From: an uncultured Clostridia bacterium
GTDB taxonomy: Bacteria > Bacillota > Clostridia > Christensenellales > CAG-917
DNA length: 64,000 bases
Assembly: GCA_934277645.1 (NCBI GenBank)
Contig: CAKQUX010000001.1
Location: 1-64,000 of the forward strand
Reading direction: 5' to 3'
Under the pieces are notes generated by a model. The model was not told the origin of the DNA and searched no databases. It saw only the letters and a program-made list of their open reading frames with translations. The first letter of the stretch is position 1. The number at the start of each line of letters is the position of its first letter. A program made the translations under genes and the position numbers. Shown here one piece after another: positions 34,948 to 43,705 of this stretch.

Positions 34948-34966
34948 TTTTGACCCTCCCTGTTTT

Positions 34967-36130
34967 CTAATTGTATATAAGTCTACCCGCTCTGTTTTCA
35001 CCGATTCCGACAGCAATATTGATCAGTGAAATTGCGGAAGAATTTTGCGGTTTGTTGTAAGCAGGATTTTTCGGAGCAACGATTTCAAGCTCTTTAATCA
35101 ATCCTCTTTCAAGGTATTTTGTTATACCTTTAAGTTCCAACCCTTCGCCCGTAACGTAGAACGGAAGCGACGGCGTAGGAATGTATCCACATTCGACAAT
35201 AGCGTCCTTTATGGTTGCCGACAAAACTCTGAGGCTGTCGATGACAATGCTTGCCACGTCCGCCATATAGATTTTGTAGCCGCTTTTTGTCTCGTATATT
35301 TCGTCCGTATAATTGAGATTTAAATCGATTTTTCCAATTAGTTCCGAAGCGTCGTCAAACGGAATTTCAAGCGCTTCGTATACGTTTGCGGCAACGTGTC
35401 CCAATCCGTAAGAGAATGAACGCAAAGCCATGAGTCCGTTGCCTTTCATCACCGACACCGAGGTCGATAAATATCCGACGTCAATCAAAAGAATTTCGTT
35501 GAAACGCTCCTCTTTTTCAAATATATTGAGTCCCTCGCAAAGCGGCGTCGCATAATAATGCGTTTCCTTAAAACCGAGTTTGCTCGCAAGTTCGTCGAAT
35601 ATCGAAAAATACGATTTTTCGCAAAAGACGTAAGACACCTCACCTGCAATCTTTTGAACAGCTTCCCCGATCGGACTTTCCGTCGTATTCGAGCCGCCGT
35701 CAAGAGAAAAAGCAACGTCGGAAGCGTTTATAGGAATAAATTCGCCGTCTCCAAACGTATCGCCCTTATAATAAAAATAATCGAGGTCCGCAGACGTAAT
35801 TTTACGAACACGGTCATATTCGACGCTCACGTCTTTGACGTTGACCGCCAAAAACTCCGCAGGAACGGAAACGTGAAGCACCTTTCTTTTGCCTTTTACG
35901 TCTTTTAAAGCGTTTTGCAAAAGTCCGTACGCCTTTTCTTTCAGTTCGTTTTCGTCAAGCCATTCGCCTTCGTAAAAGCCGCTGTACGGCACGGAATCGA
36001 CTTGTTTTAACGAAAGAAGCTTTCCTGCCTTAACGATAGCAACGACCGAAGTCAGATTTTTTGAACTGACGTCAAGTGCAACCGCCTCGTTTGTGCCAAA
36101 CCCCATTTTTTTAAACAAAGATTTAATCAT
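34967..36130 (-). CDS. ftsA: Divergent FtsA-like protein (actin fold)
   Basis: A 387-residue protein at the ftsA locus just before ftsZ. Actin-fold motifs are recognisable but eroded: phosphate-1 (ALDVSSKNLTSVVA), phosphate-2 (LLIDVGYLSTSVSVMKG, where FtsA normally has a Gly-rich GGGTTD-like loop) and the adenosine motif (VTGEGLELKG instead of TGGGA). No amphipathic helix is visible at the C terminus, which ends RAGRLIYN. FtsA tethers FtsZ to the membrane by that helix; here the tether and ATP binding may be altered. PilM-like proteins share the fold, but no pilus genes are nearby. Confidence 0.75.
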   Translation of the reverse strand: MIKSLFKKMGFGTNEAVALDVSSKNLTSVVAIVKAGKLLSLKQVDSVPYSGFYEGEWLDENELKEKAYGLLQNALKDVKGKRKVLHVSVPAEFLAVNVKDVSVEYDRVRKITSADLDYFYYKGDTFGDGEFIPINASDVAFSLDGGSNTTESPIGEAVQKIAGEVSYVFCEKSYFSIFDELASKLGFKETHYYATPLCEGLNIFEKEERFNEILLIDVGYLSTSVSVMKGNGLMALRSFSYGLGHVAANVYEALEIPFDDASELIGKIDLNLNYTDEIYETKSGYKIYMADVASIVIDSLRVLSATIKDAIVECGYIPTPSLPFYVTGEGLELKGITKYLERGLIKELEIVAPKNPAYNKPQNSSAISLINIAVGIGENRAGRLIYN

Positions 36131-36187
36131 TTTTCTTTCGTTTCAACTTCCTAATTAAAGGGTCTCTTCCCCATAGTGACTATAAAT

Positions 36188-36216
36188 ATTATATATGATA
36201 CTCAAAACAGTGTCAA
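36188..36216 (-). promoter_or_regulatory. Sigma-A promoter of ftsA-ftsZ
   Basis: On the minus strand TTGACA (36211-36216) is 17 bp from TATAAT (36188-36193): a perfect consensus promoter inside the cluster, 58 bp before the ftsA-like start. Confidence 0.88.
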
Positions 36217-36285
36217 CGCATTTTTGCCATTAAAATGCACAAAAAAATATCTGAAAATTTCCAATTTTTGGAACATAAAATAAAA

Positions 36286-37101
36286 CTAATTTTCATACCA
36301 AACGAACTTTTCACCGTTAAAAATAACGAAGCCGCCGTTCAATTTTTTAGCATCGCTAACGTCCGACGAAATAGAGGTGTCGGAATACCATTTATACGAT
36401 TCGGAAAGCATTTTTCCTAAATTCACGCTCGGAAGTCTGAATTCGACGCCCGTTACGGTGAAAATTTTCGCAACGTAATCACCTTCGGAATAAACCGCCT
36501 TATTGTTTTCGCCGATTTCGATTCTCTTTATAAACGAGCAAACGTCCTGATTTAAAAATCCGAGATTTTCATAGCCTGCAATCACGTTCTGAACGACGCA
36601 AAGTTCTTTGGAAACGTCGGCAGAAACTTGTTTTCCTACCACAGCTTTATCGGACGGAAGCGTAAAATCGACGGTCAAAAATTCATAACCGTATTCTTCG
36701 CTTTTATTTTTAAGTTCGGTCTCGTCGACTAAATCGGTAACGAACATTTCACGGTCAAGCAAAGCATACTTCTCGCCTGCTTTAACCGCCAAAACGGGAA
36801 CTCTGACCGTAACGTAAATAATTACCTTGTTAGGAAATACTCTTTCGACGTTTGTAACCTTAACTTGCGGATATTTTGCCTGAATATTTGCAACAATTTG
36901 CTTTTCTTTTATGAACAAAACGTTTTTGTTTATTTTAAGTCCGGATGCGGCAATGATTTTGTCTTCGCTAAGAATATTTTCTTCGCCGCTCGTCGTATAG
37001 CCGACTTCGATATGTCGCAACAAAAACACGGTAGCGCAAAGAATAAGCGCTAACGCAATTACGGCAAATATTATTATCAAAGTCAAAACTCTTTTGTCCA
37101 T
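36286..37101 (-). CDS. ftsQ: Cell division protein FtsQ/DivIB
   Basis: A 271-residue bitopic membrane protein of the divisome core. A short cytosolic tail, one transmembrane segment (about 7-30), a POTRA domain (about 33-105, with FIKEKQIVANIQAKYPQVKVTNVERVFPN region) and a beta domain are visible. I chose the ATG at 37101 (MDKRVL), 5 nt after CGGAGC; the frame opens 27 codons earlier without such a site. Confidence 0.88.
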   Translation of the reverse strand: MDKRVLTLIIIFAVIALALILCATVFLLRHIEVGYTTSGEENILSEDKIIAASGLKINKNVLFIKEKQIVANIQAKYPQVKVTNVERVFPNKVIIYVTVRVPVLAVKAGEKYALLDREMFVTDLVDETELKNKSEEYGYEFLTVDFTLPSDKAVVGKQVSADVSKELCVVQNVIAGYENLGFLNQDVCSFIKRIEIGENNKAVYSEGDYVAKIFTVTGVEFRLPSVNLGKMLSESYKWYSDTSISSDVSDAKKLNGGFVIFNGEKFVWYEN

Positions 37102-37152
37102 TTTTGCTCCGTCATCGAACGTCGAAACGCCATCGACGCCCGATGTATGAAC

Positions 37153-37182
37153 ATTATAATATATAAAAGGAATACTTTTCAA
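37153..37182 (-). promoter_or_regulatory. Sigma-A promoter of ftsQ
   Basis: On the minus strand TTGAAA (37177-37182) is 18 bp from TATAAT (37153-37158), 52 bp before the ATG. Confidence 0.7.
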
Positions 37183-37281
37183 CTTTTTTTAAAATTTGTA
37201 TGAACTTTTTTGGCGTACGCAAGAATATTTTATATTTTTTTGCCTATAAAACGGCAAGAGAAATAAAAGGACAATTATTCC

Positions 37282-38535
37282 TTAACAACTTTTTCTTACA
37301 ATCGGAATTCCGAGCGACGCGAAAGTTTCGTCAAGCCTTTCATAACCTCGGTCTATAAGTTCGACTCCGTAAACCTTTGTTTTTCCGCTCGCAAAAGCCC
37401 CTGCCATAGTGAGCGCGGCGCCGCCTCTCAAATCGCTTGCAACAACGTCTGCGCCGAACAAGTTCTGTACTCCGTCAATAACGGCGCAGTTTTTATCCAC
37501 ATTGATTTTTGCGCCCATTTTCATCAACTCGTAAGCCGTCAAAAATCGGTTTTCAAACACATTTTCTTCGATAATCGTTCTTCCGTCACACACTGATGCA
37601 AGAGCCATAAACTGCGCTTGCAAATCGGTCGGAAACGATGGATAAGGACTAGTTTCGATTTTACCCAAGCCGTGCGGCATTCCGAGTCCGTCCATTGTCA
37701 CGATTCCGTATTTTTCGGTAATCAAAAGCGTGTCCGAACGAAGCAAACGCGCATAATCTTTCGACAATTCGTAAGGAAAGTTTCTTATTTCGAGTTTGCC
37801 GCCGAGCATTGCGCAAGCCGCCATAAGCGTTCCGCCGACAATTCTGTCGGGGCAAGGCTCGAACACCGCGCCGCTAAGTTTTTCCACACCGACGATTTTG
37901 AATTTTCTCTCGCCTGTTTCTTCGATATTTGCCCCCATCAGCCTGAGCATCGAAACAAGGTCGCCTATTTCGGGTTCGATTGCGGCATTTTCGAGTTCGG
38001 TGATGCCTTCTGCCGTAACTGCCGCCATAATTATCGTTTCCGTAGCTCCGACCGACGGATATTTAAGACGTATTTTTGCGCCCTTTAATTTCGTCGCATG
38101 ACAAACGAGATAACTGTCGCCCTCGTCGATATTAGCGCCCATTTTTTTTAACGCTTTAAGGTGCAAATCTATCTTTCTTTTACCTATTTTGCAACCGCCC
38201 GGATATGCCGACACCACTCTTTTGCAACTTGCGAGTATCGGAGCAAGCAAAAAAATCGAAGCTCTCATCTTCGTGGCGTATTCGGTCGAAACGTAAGGGT
38301 CTCTGACGCTACCGTATGTAATTATACTTCTGCCCTCTCTTACGCAATTCCTGCCGATAGAACGACACAAATCGACCATGGCATCTACGTCCGATATAAA
38401 GGGACAATTTCTTAATATGATTTCGTCGGACGTCAGAATCGAAGCCGCAACGAGCGGTAAAACAGAATTTTTTGCGCCAACAAGTTCCACACTGCCGAAA
38501 AGTTTCTTTCCGCCGCTAATTTCAAAATATTCCAT
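37282..38535 (-). CDS. murA: UDP-N-acetylglucosamine 1-carboxyvinyltransferase
   Basis: A 417-residue enzyme adding enolpyruvate to UDP-GlcNAc, the first committed step of peptidoglycan synthesis. The substrate lysine is in VGAKNSVLP near residue 22; the catalytic cysteine, the fosfomycin target, is present in YPGGCKIGKRKIDLH near residue 118; DLRGGAALTMAG is near the C terminus. GGAG precedes the ATG. It occupies the interval where murG and murB lie in Bacillus. Confidence 0.95.
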   Translation of the reverse strand: MEYFEISGGKKLFGSVELVGAKNSVLPLVAASILTSDEIILRNCPFISDVDAMVDLCRSIGRNCVREGRSIITYGSVRDPYVSTEYATKMRASIFLLAPILASCKRVVSAYPGGCKIGKRKIDLHLKALKKMGANIDEGDSYLVCHATKLKGAKIRLKYPSVGATETIIMAAVTAEGITELENAAIEPEIGDLVSMLRLMGANIEETGERKFKIVGVEKLSGAVFEPCPDRIVGGTLMAACAMLGGKLEIRNFPYELSKDYARLLRSDTLLITEKYGIVTMDGLGMPHGLGKIETSPYPSFPTDLQAQFMALASVCDGRTIIEENVFENRFLTAYELMKMGAKINVDKNCAVIDGVQNLFGADVVASDLRGGAALTMAGAFASGKTKVYGVELIDRGYERLDETFASLGIPIVRKSC

Positions 38536-38549
38536 AAACGCTCCCGCTA

Positions 38550-39905
38550 TTATTGTATGGAACTCAAAAACTTTTCGTGCTTTTGTCTGGATACGTTCAA
38601 TAAAAGTCCCGTTGCCATATAATACGCCACGACCGAACTTCCGCCTGCACTTATAAACGGCAACGGCAAACCGGTAGGCGGAATGGCGCCGCTTACCACG
38701 GCTACGTTTATCATTGTCTGAACGGCAATCATAACGGCTATACCTGCCGCCATATATGCCGAAAAACGATTTTTTGCGTTAAGACTGATTTTTATTCCCC
38801 TACACAACAAGACTATGAATAGCAGCATAATAAAAAGACAACCGAACAGCCCCGTTTCTTCGCCTATTATCGAAAATATAAAATCCGATTCCGCAAACGG
38901 TAAAAACAAATACTTTTGCCTGCTGCAAAACAAGCCGACTCCGAACAATCCGCCGCTTCCCAACGCATAATATGACTGAATAAGCTGATAGCCTTCACCG
39001 AGCGGCGACGAAAACGGGTCTAAAAACGCCATAAGCCTGCTCAGCCTGTAAGGCTCGATTAAAATCAGTATTACGCCCATAGCTATTGCAGGAACAACGA
39101 TAAGCAAAAGGTGTTTAATTTTTGCGCCTGCAAAAAAGAGCATCGAAAATACGACGGCGAACACGCAAACCGTGACGGACATATTAGGCTCTAACATCAA
39201 AAGAAGGCAAACGGACAAACCGCCCAGTAGCGGTACGAGCATAGACGAAAACTTGTCTGCGCCCGTCACGGAACATTGCGCGGCAACAAACACCACAAGT
39301 CCGAACTTTGCAAATTCGCTCGGTTGAATTGTCGAGAAACCGAGGTTTATCCACCTTTTCGCTCCGTAGCTTTCCACTCCGATAACGGGTATAAACACAA
39401 GCGCCAAAATTGCCAGAGATAATCCGAGAATAACAAAACGGATTTTAATCAAAAAGTCGATTCTTATGTATGCGAGAGCAAGCATAACGATAAAACCGAC
39501 GCCGATTGCTATCGCTTGCGTTTTGACGTACTTAAAACTGTCGCCGAATTCGACGCTTCCCGAATAACTCGAAGCCGAATAAATGAAAACCAAACCTATC
39601 AGACCGAGAAATATCGCAATAAGAAAAGCAGGCAGGTCAAAATCGATTTTTCCTGCCGCCATACTGATTTTTCCTGCAAAGGCAATCGTTTTATCGTGTC
39701 TAAGACGCCTTGCCGCACATTTTTCCGCTTCTCTTTCTTTTTTACGCTCCGCCCTGCGTTCTGCCTCTTCGAGTTTGAACCTTTCGCGTTCCGCTTTTGA
39801 AAGTTCTCTCTTTTCGGCATTGCTCAGCGTATTGCGTTCGATAGATTTTCCGCTATGTAAGGCTCGTTTTTTTCCTTCTTCGCGAACGACCAAAAATTCC
39901 GTCAT
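38550..39905 (-). CDS. ftsW: Lipid II glycosyltransferase FtsW with charged N-terminal extension
   Basis: A 451-residue SEDS-family polymerase with about ten hydrophobic segments starting near residue 90. Signatures: IYSASSYSG, GSGGLFGVGL followed by SRQKYLFLPFAESDFIF, and the C-terminal PPTGLPLPFISAGGSS. The first 85 residues are unusual: a highly charged Arg/Glu/Lys stretch likely to form a coiled coil (KAERERFKLEEAERRAERKK). FtsW makes septal glycan strands with a class b PBP; one is encoded 4 kb upstream. Being in a spore former it could instead be the SpoVE type. The ATG overlaps the murD stop. Confidence 0.93.
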   Translation of the reverse strand: MTEFLVVREEGKKRALHSGKSIERNTLSNAEKRELSKAERERFKLEEAERRAERKKEREAEKCAARRLRHDKTIAFAGKISMAAGKIDFDLPAFLIAIFLGLIGLVFIYSASSYSGSVEFGDSFKYVKTQAIAIGVGFIVMLALAYIRIDFLIKIRFVILGLSLAILALVFIPVIGVESYGAKRWINLGFSTIQPSEFAKFGLVVFVAAQCSVTGADKFSSMLVPLLGGLSVCLLLMLEPNMSVTVCVFAVVFSMLFFAGAKIKHLLLIVVPAIAMGVILILIEPYRLSRLMAFLDPFSSPLGEGYQLIQSYYALGSGGLFGVGLFCSRQKYLFLPFAESDFIFSIIGEETGLFGCLFIMLLFIVLLCRGIKISLNAKNRFSAYMAAGIAVMIAVQTMINVAVVSGAIPPTGLPLPFISAGGSSVVAYYMATGLLLNVSRQKHEKFLSSIQ

Positions 39906-41191
39906 AATTTCTCCACAATTTCTTTAAATTTATCGCCTCTTTCGGCATAGCTCGAATATCTGTCGAAACTTTTTGCCGCAGGCGAAAATAAGACCGTCTT
40001 TTCTTCGCCGTCCAAAGCGCGCAAAACACAATCTTCGAGCGACGAACACTCCTTTATATCACGGAAACCGCACAACGTAGCGGCGTGCATAACGCTTTTT
40101 GAGTTCTCGCCGCAAACAAGCACTCGACGAACCTTTTTGGAAAAATGCTCGAACAGTTCGGGATATTCTTCGCCTTTGTCGCTTCCGCCCAAGATAAGCA
40201 CGGTATCGTCGGTCAAGCCTTCTATCGCCGATATTGTCGCGCTTACGTTTGTTGCCTTGCTGTCGTCAAAAATGTTCTTTCCGTTTTTGACTCCAACAAA
40301 TTCGACTCTGTGCGACGGCTTTTTAAAATCTTTAACGGCTTTCAAAATGGTTTTGTTGTCGATTTTAAGCAGTTTTGCCACACATACGCAAGCAAGCAAA
40401 TTTTCAAGTTCTCTGCCCTTAAACGGCGTTTCTAAAACGTCTATAACTTTTTCGTCTTTAAAATAAACGCTTCCGTTTAAAACGTAACCGCCGTCGCATT
40501 TTTCTTTCAAACTGAACGGAATAACTTTTGCAGCAGCGTTTTCGATTATTCTTTTAACTCTGTCATCGCCTACGTTTGCCACCAAATAATCTTTTTCCGA
40601 TTGCTTTGCAAAAATTCTCGATTTCAGGTTTTCATAACACTCGATAGATTTATGTCTGTCGAGATGGTCGGGTTCGACGTTTAGCAGGACGGAAATTTCG
40701 GGCGAAAAGTTTCTTACGCCTTCAAGCTGAAAAGAGCTGACTTCCACGACGGCAACGTCGCTTTTCTTCAATTTGTCGGACATTTCCGTAAACGGAGTGC
40801 CGATATTGCCAAGTTCATAGGCGTTTATTCCGCCTGCGTTTAAAACTGCGTTTATTAGTTTTGTCGTAGTGGTTTTTCCGTTTGTTCCGGTTACGGCAAT
40901 AACGTCCGCGGCGCAAGTTTCATAGCCGAGTTCTATTTCCGAAATCACGGGAGTGCCGCTAAGTTTAAGTTCTAAAATTTCACCTTTCAAACTGCTTACC
41001 GCAGGTGAAACGACTACCAAATCTACGTCATTAAAATCTGCCGCCCACCCTTCAAAAATCAAATAATCCTTTTTAGAATAATCGTCGTCGTAAACCTTGA
41101 CGTTTGCGCCTTTTTTGTTTAAAAGTTTGGCCGCCGATTTTCCGCTTTTCCCGTATCCGTAGACAAGCACGTTTTTGCCGTTAAAATTCAT
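39902..41191 (-). CDS. murD: UDP-N-acetylmuramoylalanine-D-glutamate ligase
   Basis: A 429-residue Mur ligase adding D-Glu. N-terminal Rossmann motif VLVYGYGKSGKSAAKLL, ATP-binding loop VTGTNGKTTTTKL near residue 112, VEPDHLDRH and the C-terminal KATNVSATISAI. I chose the ATG at 41191 (MNFNGK), preceded by GAGGGT and overlapping the mraY stop by 4 bp. Confidence 0.95.
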   Translation of the reverse strand: MNFNGKNVLVYGYGKSGKSAAKLLNKKGANVKVYDDDYSKKDYLIFEGWAADFNDVDLVVVSPAVSSLKGEILELKLSGTPVISEIELGYETCAADVIAVTGTNGKTTTTKLINAVLNAGGINAYELGNIGTPFTEMSDKLKKSDVAVVEVSSFQLEGVRNFSPEISVLLNVEPDHLDRHKSIECYENLKSRIFAKQSEKDYLVANVGDDRVKRIIENAAAKVIPFSLKEKCDGGYVLNGSVYFKDEKVIDVLETPFKGRELENLLACVCVAKLLKIDNKTILKAVKDFKKPSHRVEFVGVKNGKNIFDDSKATNVSATISAIEGLTDDTVLILGGSDKGEEYPELFEHFSKKVRRVLVCGENSKSVMHAATLCGFRDIKECSSLEDCVLRALDGEEKTVLFSPAAKSFDRYSSYAERGDKFKEIVEKL

Positions 41192-42192
41192 ATAACCCTC
41201 GATGCTATAATAGCTACAACGCCGCCTATGATGCTTATTGCAAAATAACAAGCGGTGATTTTACTTTCCTTGAAGCCTTTCAACTCAAAATGGTGATGAA
41301 GCGGCGCCATAAGGAATACGCGTTTCTTTTTGATTTTAAAAACTACTACCTGCAATATTACTGATATGCAACTGACTACAAACATTATGCCTGCAAAAAC
41401 GATTAAAAACGGCTGCCTTGCAAAAACCGCAACGGTTGTCGCTCCTGCTCCTAACGCAAGCGACCCCGTATCGCCCATCATAACTGACGACGGATACGAA
41501 TTGTGGCATACGTATGCGAGCAAACCGCCTAAAAACGAAACTGACGTGATTATAAGTCCGAAAAGTTCCTTTGCGTATTCGGTATCGTTTGCGACAACGG
41601 CATCGGAATAATATCCCCAAAGTATAATCGAAAACGCCATAAAATACGCTATCGAAGTAAAACCCGCAAGTCCGTCCAGACCGTCTGTCAGGTTTACGCC
41701 GTTTGTCATGGCGATATAAACAAGAGTAACGAACGGAATGATAAACCACCCCATATCGAACACGGCAGTCGTGAACGGCAGACGTATACTGCTTCCGATA
41801 AAACCGTTGTTATAGCAAAAAAAGCCTAGAATTATCGCCGCTCCTACCTGTCCGATTATTTTTTGATACGGTTTCAATCCGAGATTACGTTTGAACCGCA
41901 CCTTTATAAAATCGTCCAAAAAACCGATTATCGCATAGCTGAGCGTCGCCATCGCCGACACGAGAGAAAACGTCGAATAAAATATAAGCGGCATCACTAC
42001 GGCAGGCAGAACAAATATCCAGCCGCCCATAGTAGGAGTGCCGCTCTTTCCCTCGTGTTGCTTGACGTAGCCGAGAACGGTTTGTTCGGCTTTGTTTTTA
42101 GTCAATATTCTTTTGACAAGCGGAGCTAAGCCTAACGCCGCCAAAAACGACAGAATCAGGCTTAAAAGCATCCACAATTTTCCGTTTATCAT
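41188..42192 (-). CDS. mraY: Phospho-N-acetylmuramoyl-pentapeptide transferase
   Basis: A 334-residue polytopic enzyme making lipid I. Catalytic motifs are GFLDDFIKV, NLTDGLDGLAGFTS and MAPLHHHFEL. It overlaps murE by 4 bp upstream and murD by 4 bp downstream, so the three are tightly coupled. Confidence 0.96.
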   Translation of the reverse strand: MINGKLWMLLSLILSFLAALGLAPLVKRILTKNKAEQTVLGYVKQHEGKSGTPTMGGWIFVLPAVVMPLIFYSTFSLVSAMATLSYAIIGFLDDFIKVRFKRNLGLKPYQKIIGQVGAAIILGFFCYNNGFIGSSIRLPFTTAVFDMGWFIIPFVTLVYIAMTNGVNLTDGLDGLAGFTSIAYFMAFSIILWGYYSDAVVANDTEYAKELFGLIITSVSFLGGLLAYVCHNSYPSSVMMGDTGSLALGAGATTVAVFARQPFLIVFAGIMFVVSCISVILQVVVFKIKKKRVFLMAPLHHHFELKGFKESKITACYFAISIIGGVVAIIASRVI

Positions 42193-43610
42193 CTTTTCGC
42201 TCCTCTTTTGAGAACCGTTTCAAGGTCGCTGTACGGAATCTTCTTTCCTTTGATTTCCATATAGTTTTCCGCGCCCTTGCCGGCAATTACCACAGTATCG
42301 CCTTCCGCCATTTCGTTCAAAGCAAAAGCTATGGCCTCAGCTCTGTTTACGATTGTCTTCGACGGTTTAACCGCTCCGCATTCGATATCCGCAATAATCT
42401 TCTCGGGATTTTCGCTTCTCGGATTGTCGCTCGTCAAAATTACGGCGTCGGACAGTTCCGATGCGATTTTGCCCATAATTTTGCGTTTTGAAACGTCGCG
42501 ATCGCCGCCGCAACCGAATACGGTTATGAGCCGTGACTTCGTAATCGTTCTTGCCGTTCTCAAAAGATTGTCAAGTCCGTCGGGCGTATGCGCATAATCG
42601 ATTACTATAAAGCCTTTTCCGTTTTTCAAAACGTTAAATCTTCCGTCGATAGGTTTTAAGCGTCTCACGCCTCTTTTAATCGTTTCTACGTCGACTCCGA
42701 GTGAACTGCAACATATCATTGCCGCCAGCAAATTGTAAACGTTAAAGACTCCGTACAGCGGCGATTTCATTTCAAACACCTCGTCGAACATATTCGCGAC
42801 AAAGCTCGTTCCGTCAAAGTCGGGATATACGTCGATTGCAAAAACGTCGCTCGGCTCGTAAAGTCCGTAAGTTATGACGGGAATGTTTGAATTCAGCGCA
42901 AGTTTTCTTCCGTATGCGTCGTCCACGTTGACAACCGCCGCTTTTACGTTCTTTCCGAAAAACGATAACTTTACGTTTGCATACTCGTCAAACGTTTTAA
43001 AAAAATCGAGATGGTCTTGCGTTACGTTTGTAAATACAGCAAGGTCAGAGTCTATGCCGTAAAGTTTGTCGAAATAAACGGCGTGCGCCGACACCTCGGC
43101 AACGACCACTTCGACGGCTCTTGTTCGCATAAGTTGCAATAACTTGTTTAGTTCGTACGGGTCGGGAGTCGTCAGTGACTCGCCTATTTTTTCATCGCCT
43201 ACGAAATGTCCGATTGTGCCTATCGTCCCGACCGTCATTCCGGCGGTTTTAAGCAAACTCGACAATATATGAGCAGTCGAAGTCTTGCCGTTTGTTCCGA
43301 CGATTGAAACGAATTTCATATCTTTTGCAGGATTGCCGAAATAATTTTGGCAAGCGATGCTGTAAGCCTTTCTCGTGTCTTTAACTAAAACGTAAGGCGC
43401 ATTTACGGGTCTTTCGACAAGAAAACAACTAACTGTGTTTTTCAATCTCTCGACAAAGCCGTGGCCGTCAACTCTTGTTCCGTTCAGACAAATGAACATA
43501 TCGCCGCTTTTTGCCTTTTCGCTCATCGTGCATATATCATCGATTTGTATATTTCTATCGACGTTCCATTCGATAATTTCTAAACCGTTAAGTAAATCAG
43601 ACAATTTCAT
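42189..43610 (-). CDS. murE: UDP-N-acetylmuramoyl-tripeptide synthetase MurE (meso-diaminopimelate type)
   Basis: A 473-residue Mur ligase. ATP loop VGTNGKTSTAHIL near residue 107; the DNPRSENP motif near residue 393 is that of enzymes adding meso-diaminopimelate (lysine enzymes differ), which agrees with lysA elsewhere in the window. I chose the ATG at 43610 (MKLSDL), 6 nt after GGAGG. It overlaps mraY by 4 bp; murF is absent between them. Confidence 0.94.
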   Translation of the reverse strand: MKLSDLLNGLEIIEWNVDRNIQIDDICTMSEKAKSGDMFICLNGTRVDGHGFVERLKNTVSCFLVERPVNAPYVLVKDTRKAYSIACQNYFGNPAKDMKFVSIVGTNGKTSTAHILSSLLKTAGMTVGTIGTIGHFVGDEKIGESLTTPDPYELNKLLQLMRTRAVEVVVAEVSAHAVYFDKLYGIDSDLAVFTNVTQDHLDFFKTFDEYANVKLSFFGKNVKAAVVNVDDAYGRKLALNSNIPVITYGLYEPSDVFAIDVYPDFDGTSFVANMFDEVFEMKSPLYGVFNVYNLLAAMICCSSLGVDVETIKRGVRRLKPIDGRFNVLKNGKGFIVIDYAHTPDGLDNLLRTARTITKSRLITVFGCGGDRDVSKRKIMGKIASELSDAVILTSDNPRSENPEKIIADIECGAVKPSKTIVNRAEAIAFALNEMAEGDTVVIAGKGAENYMEIKGKKIPYSDLETVLKRGAKR

Positions 43611-43705
43611 AGTTATCCTCCAAGATACTTTATTTGATTTTATCAATAGTAATTCTTATGGGTTTTTCGTGTCAATAGAGGCGCAAAAGTAGTCAAAACG
43701 CCCTT

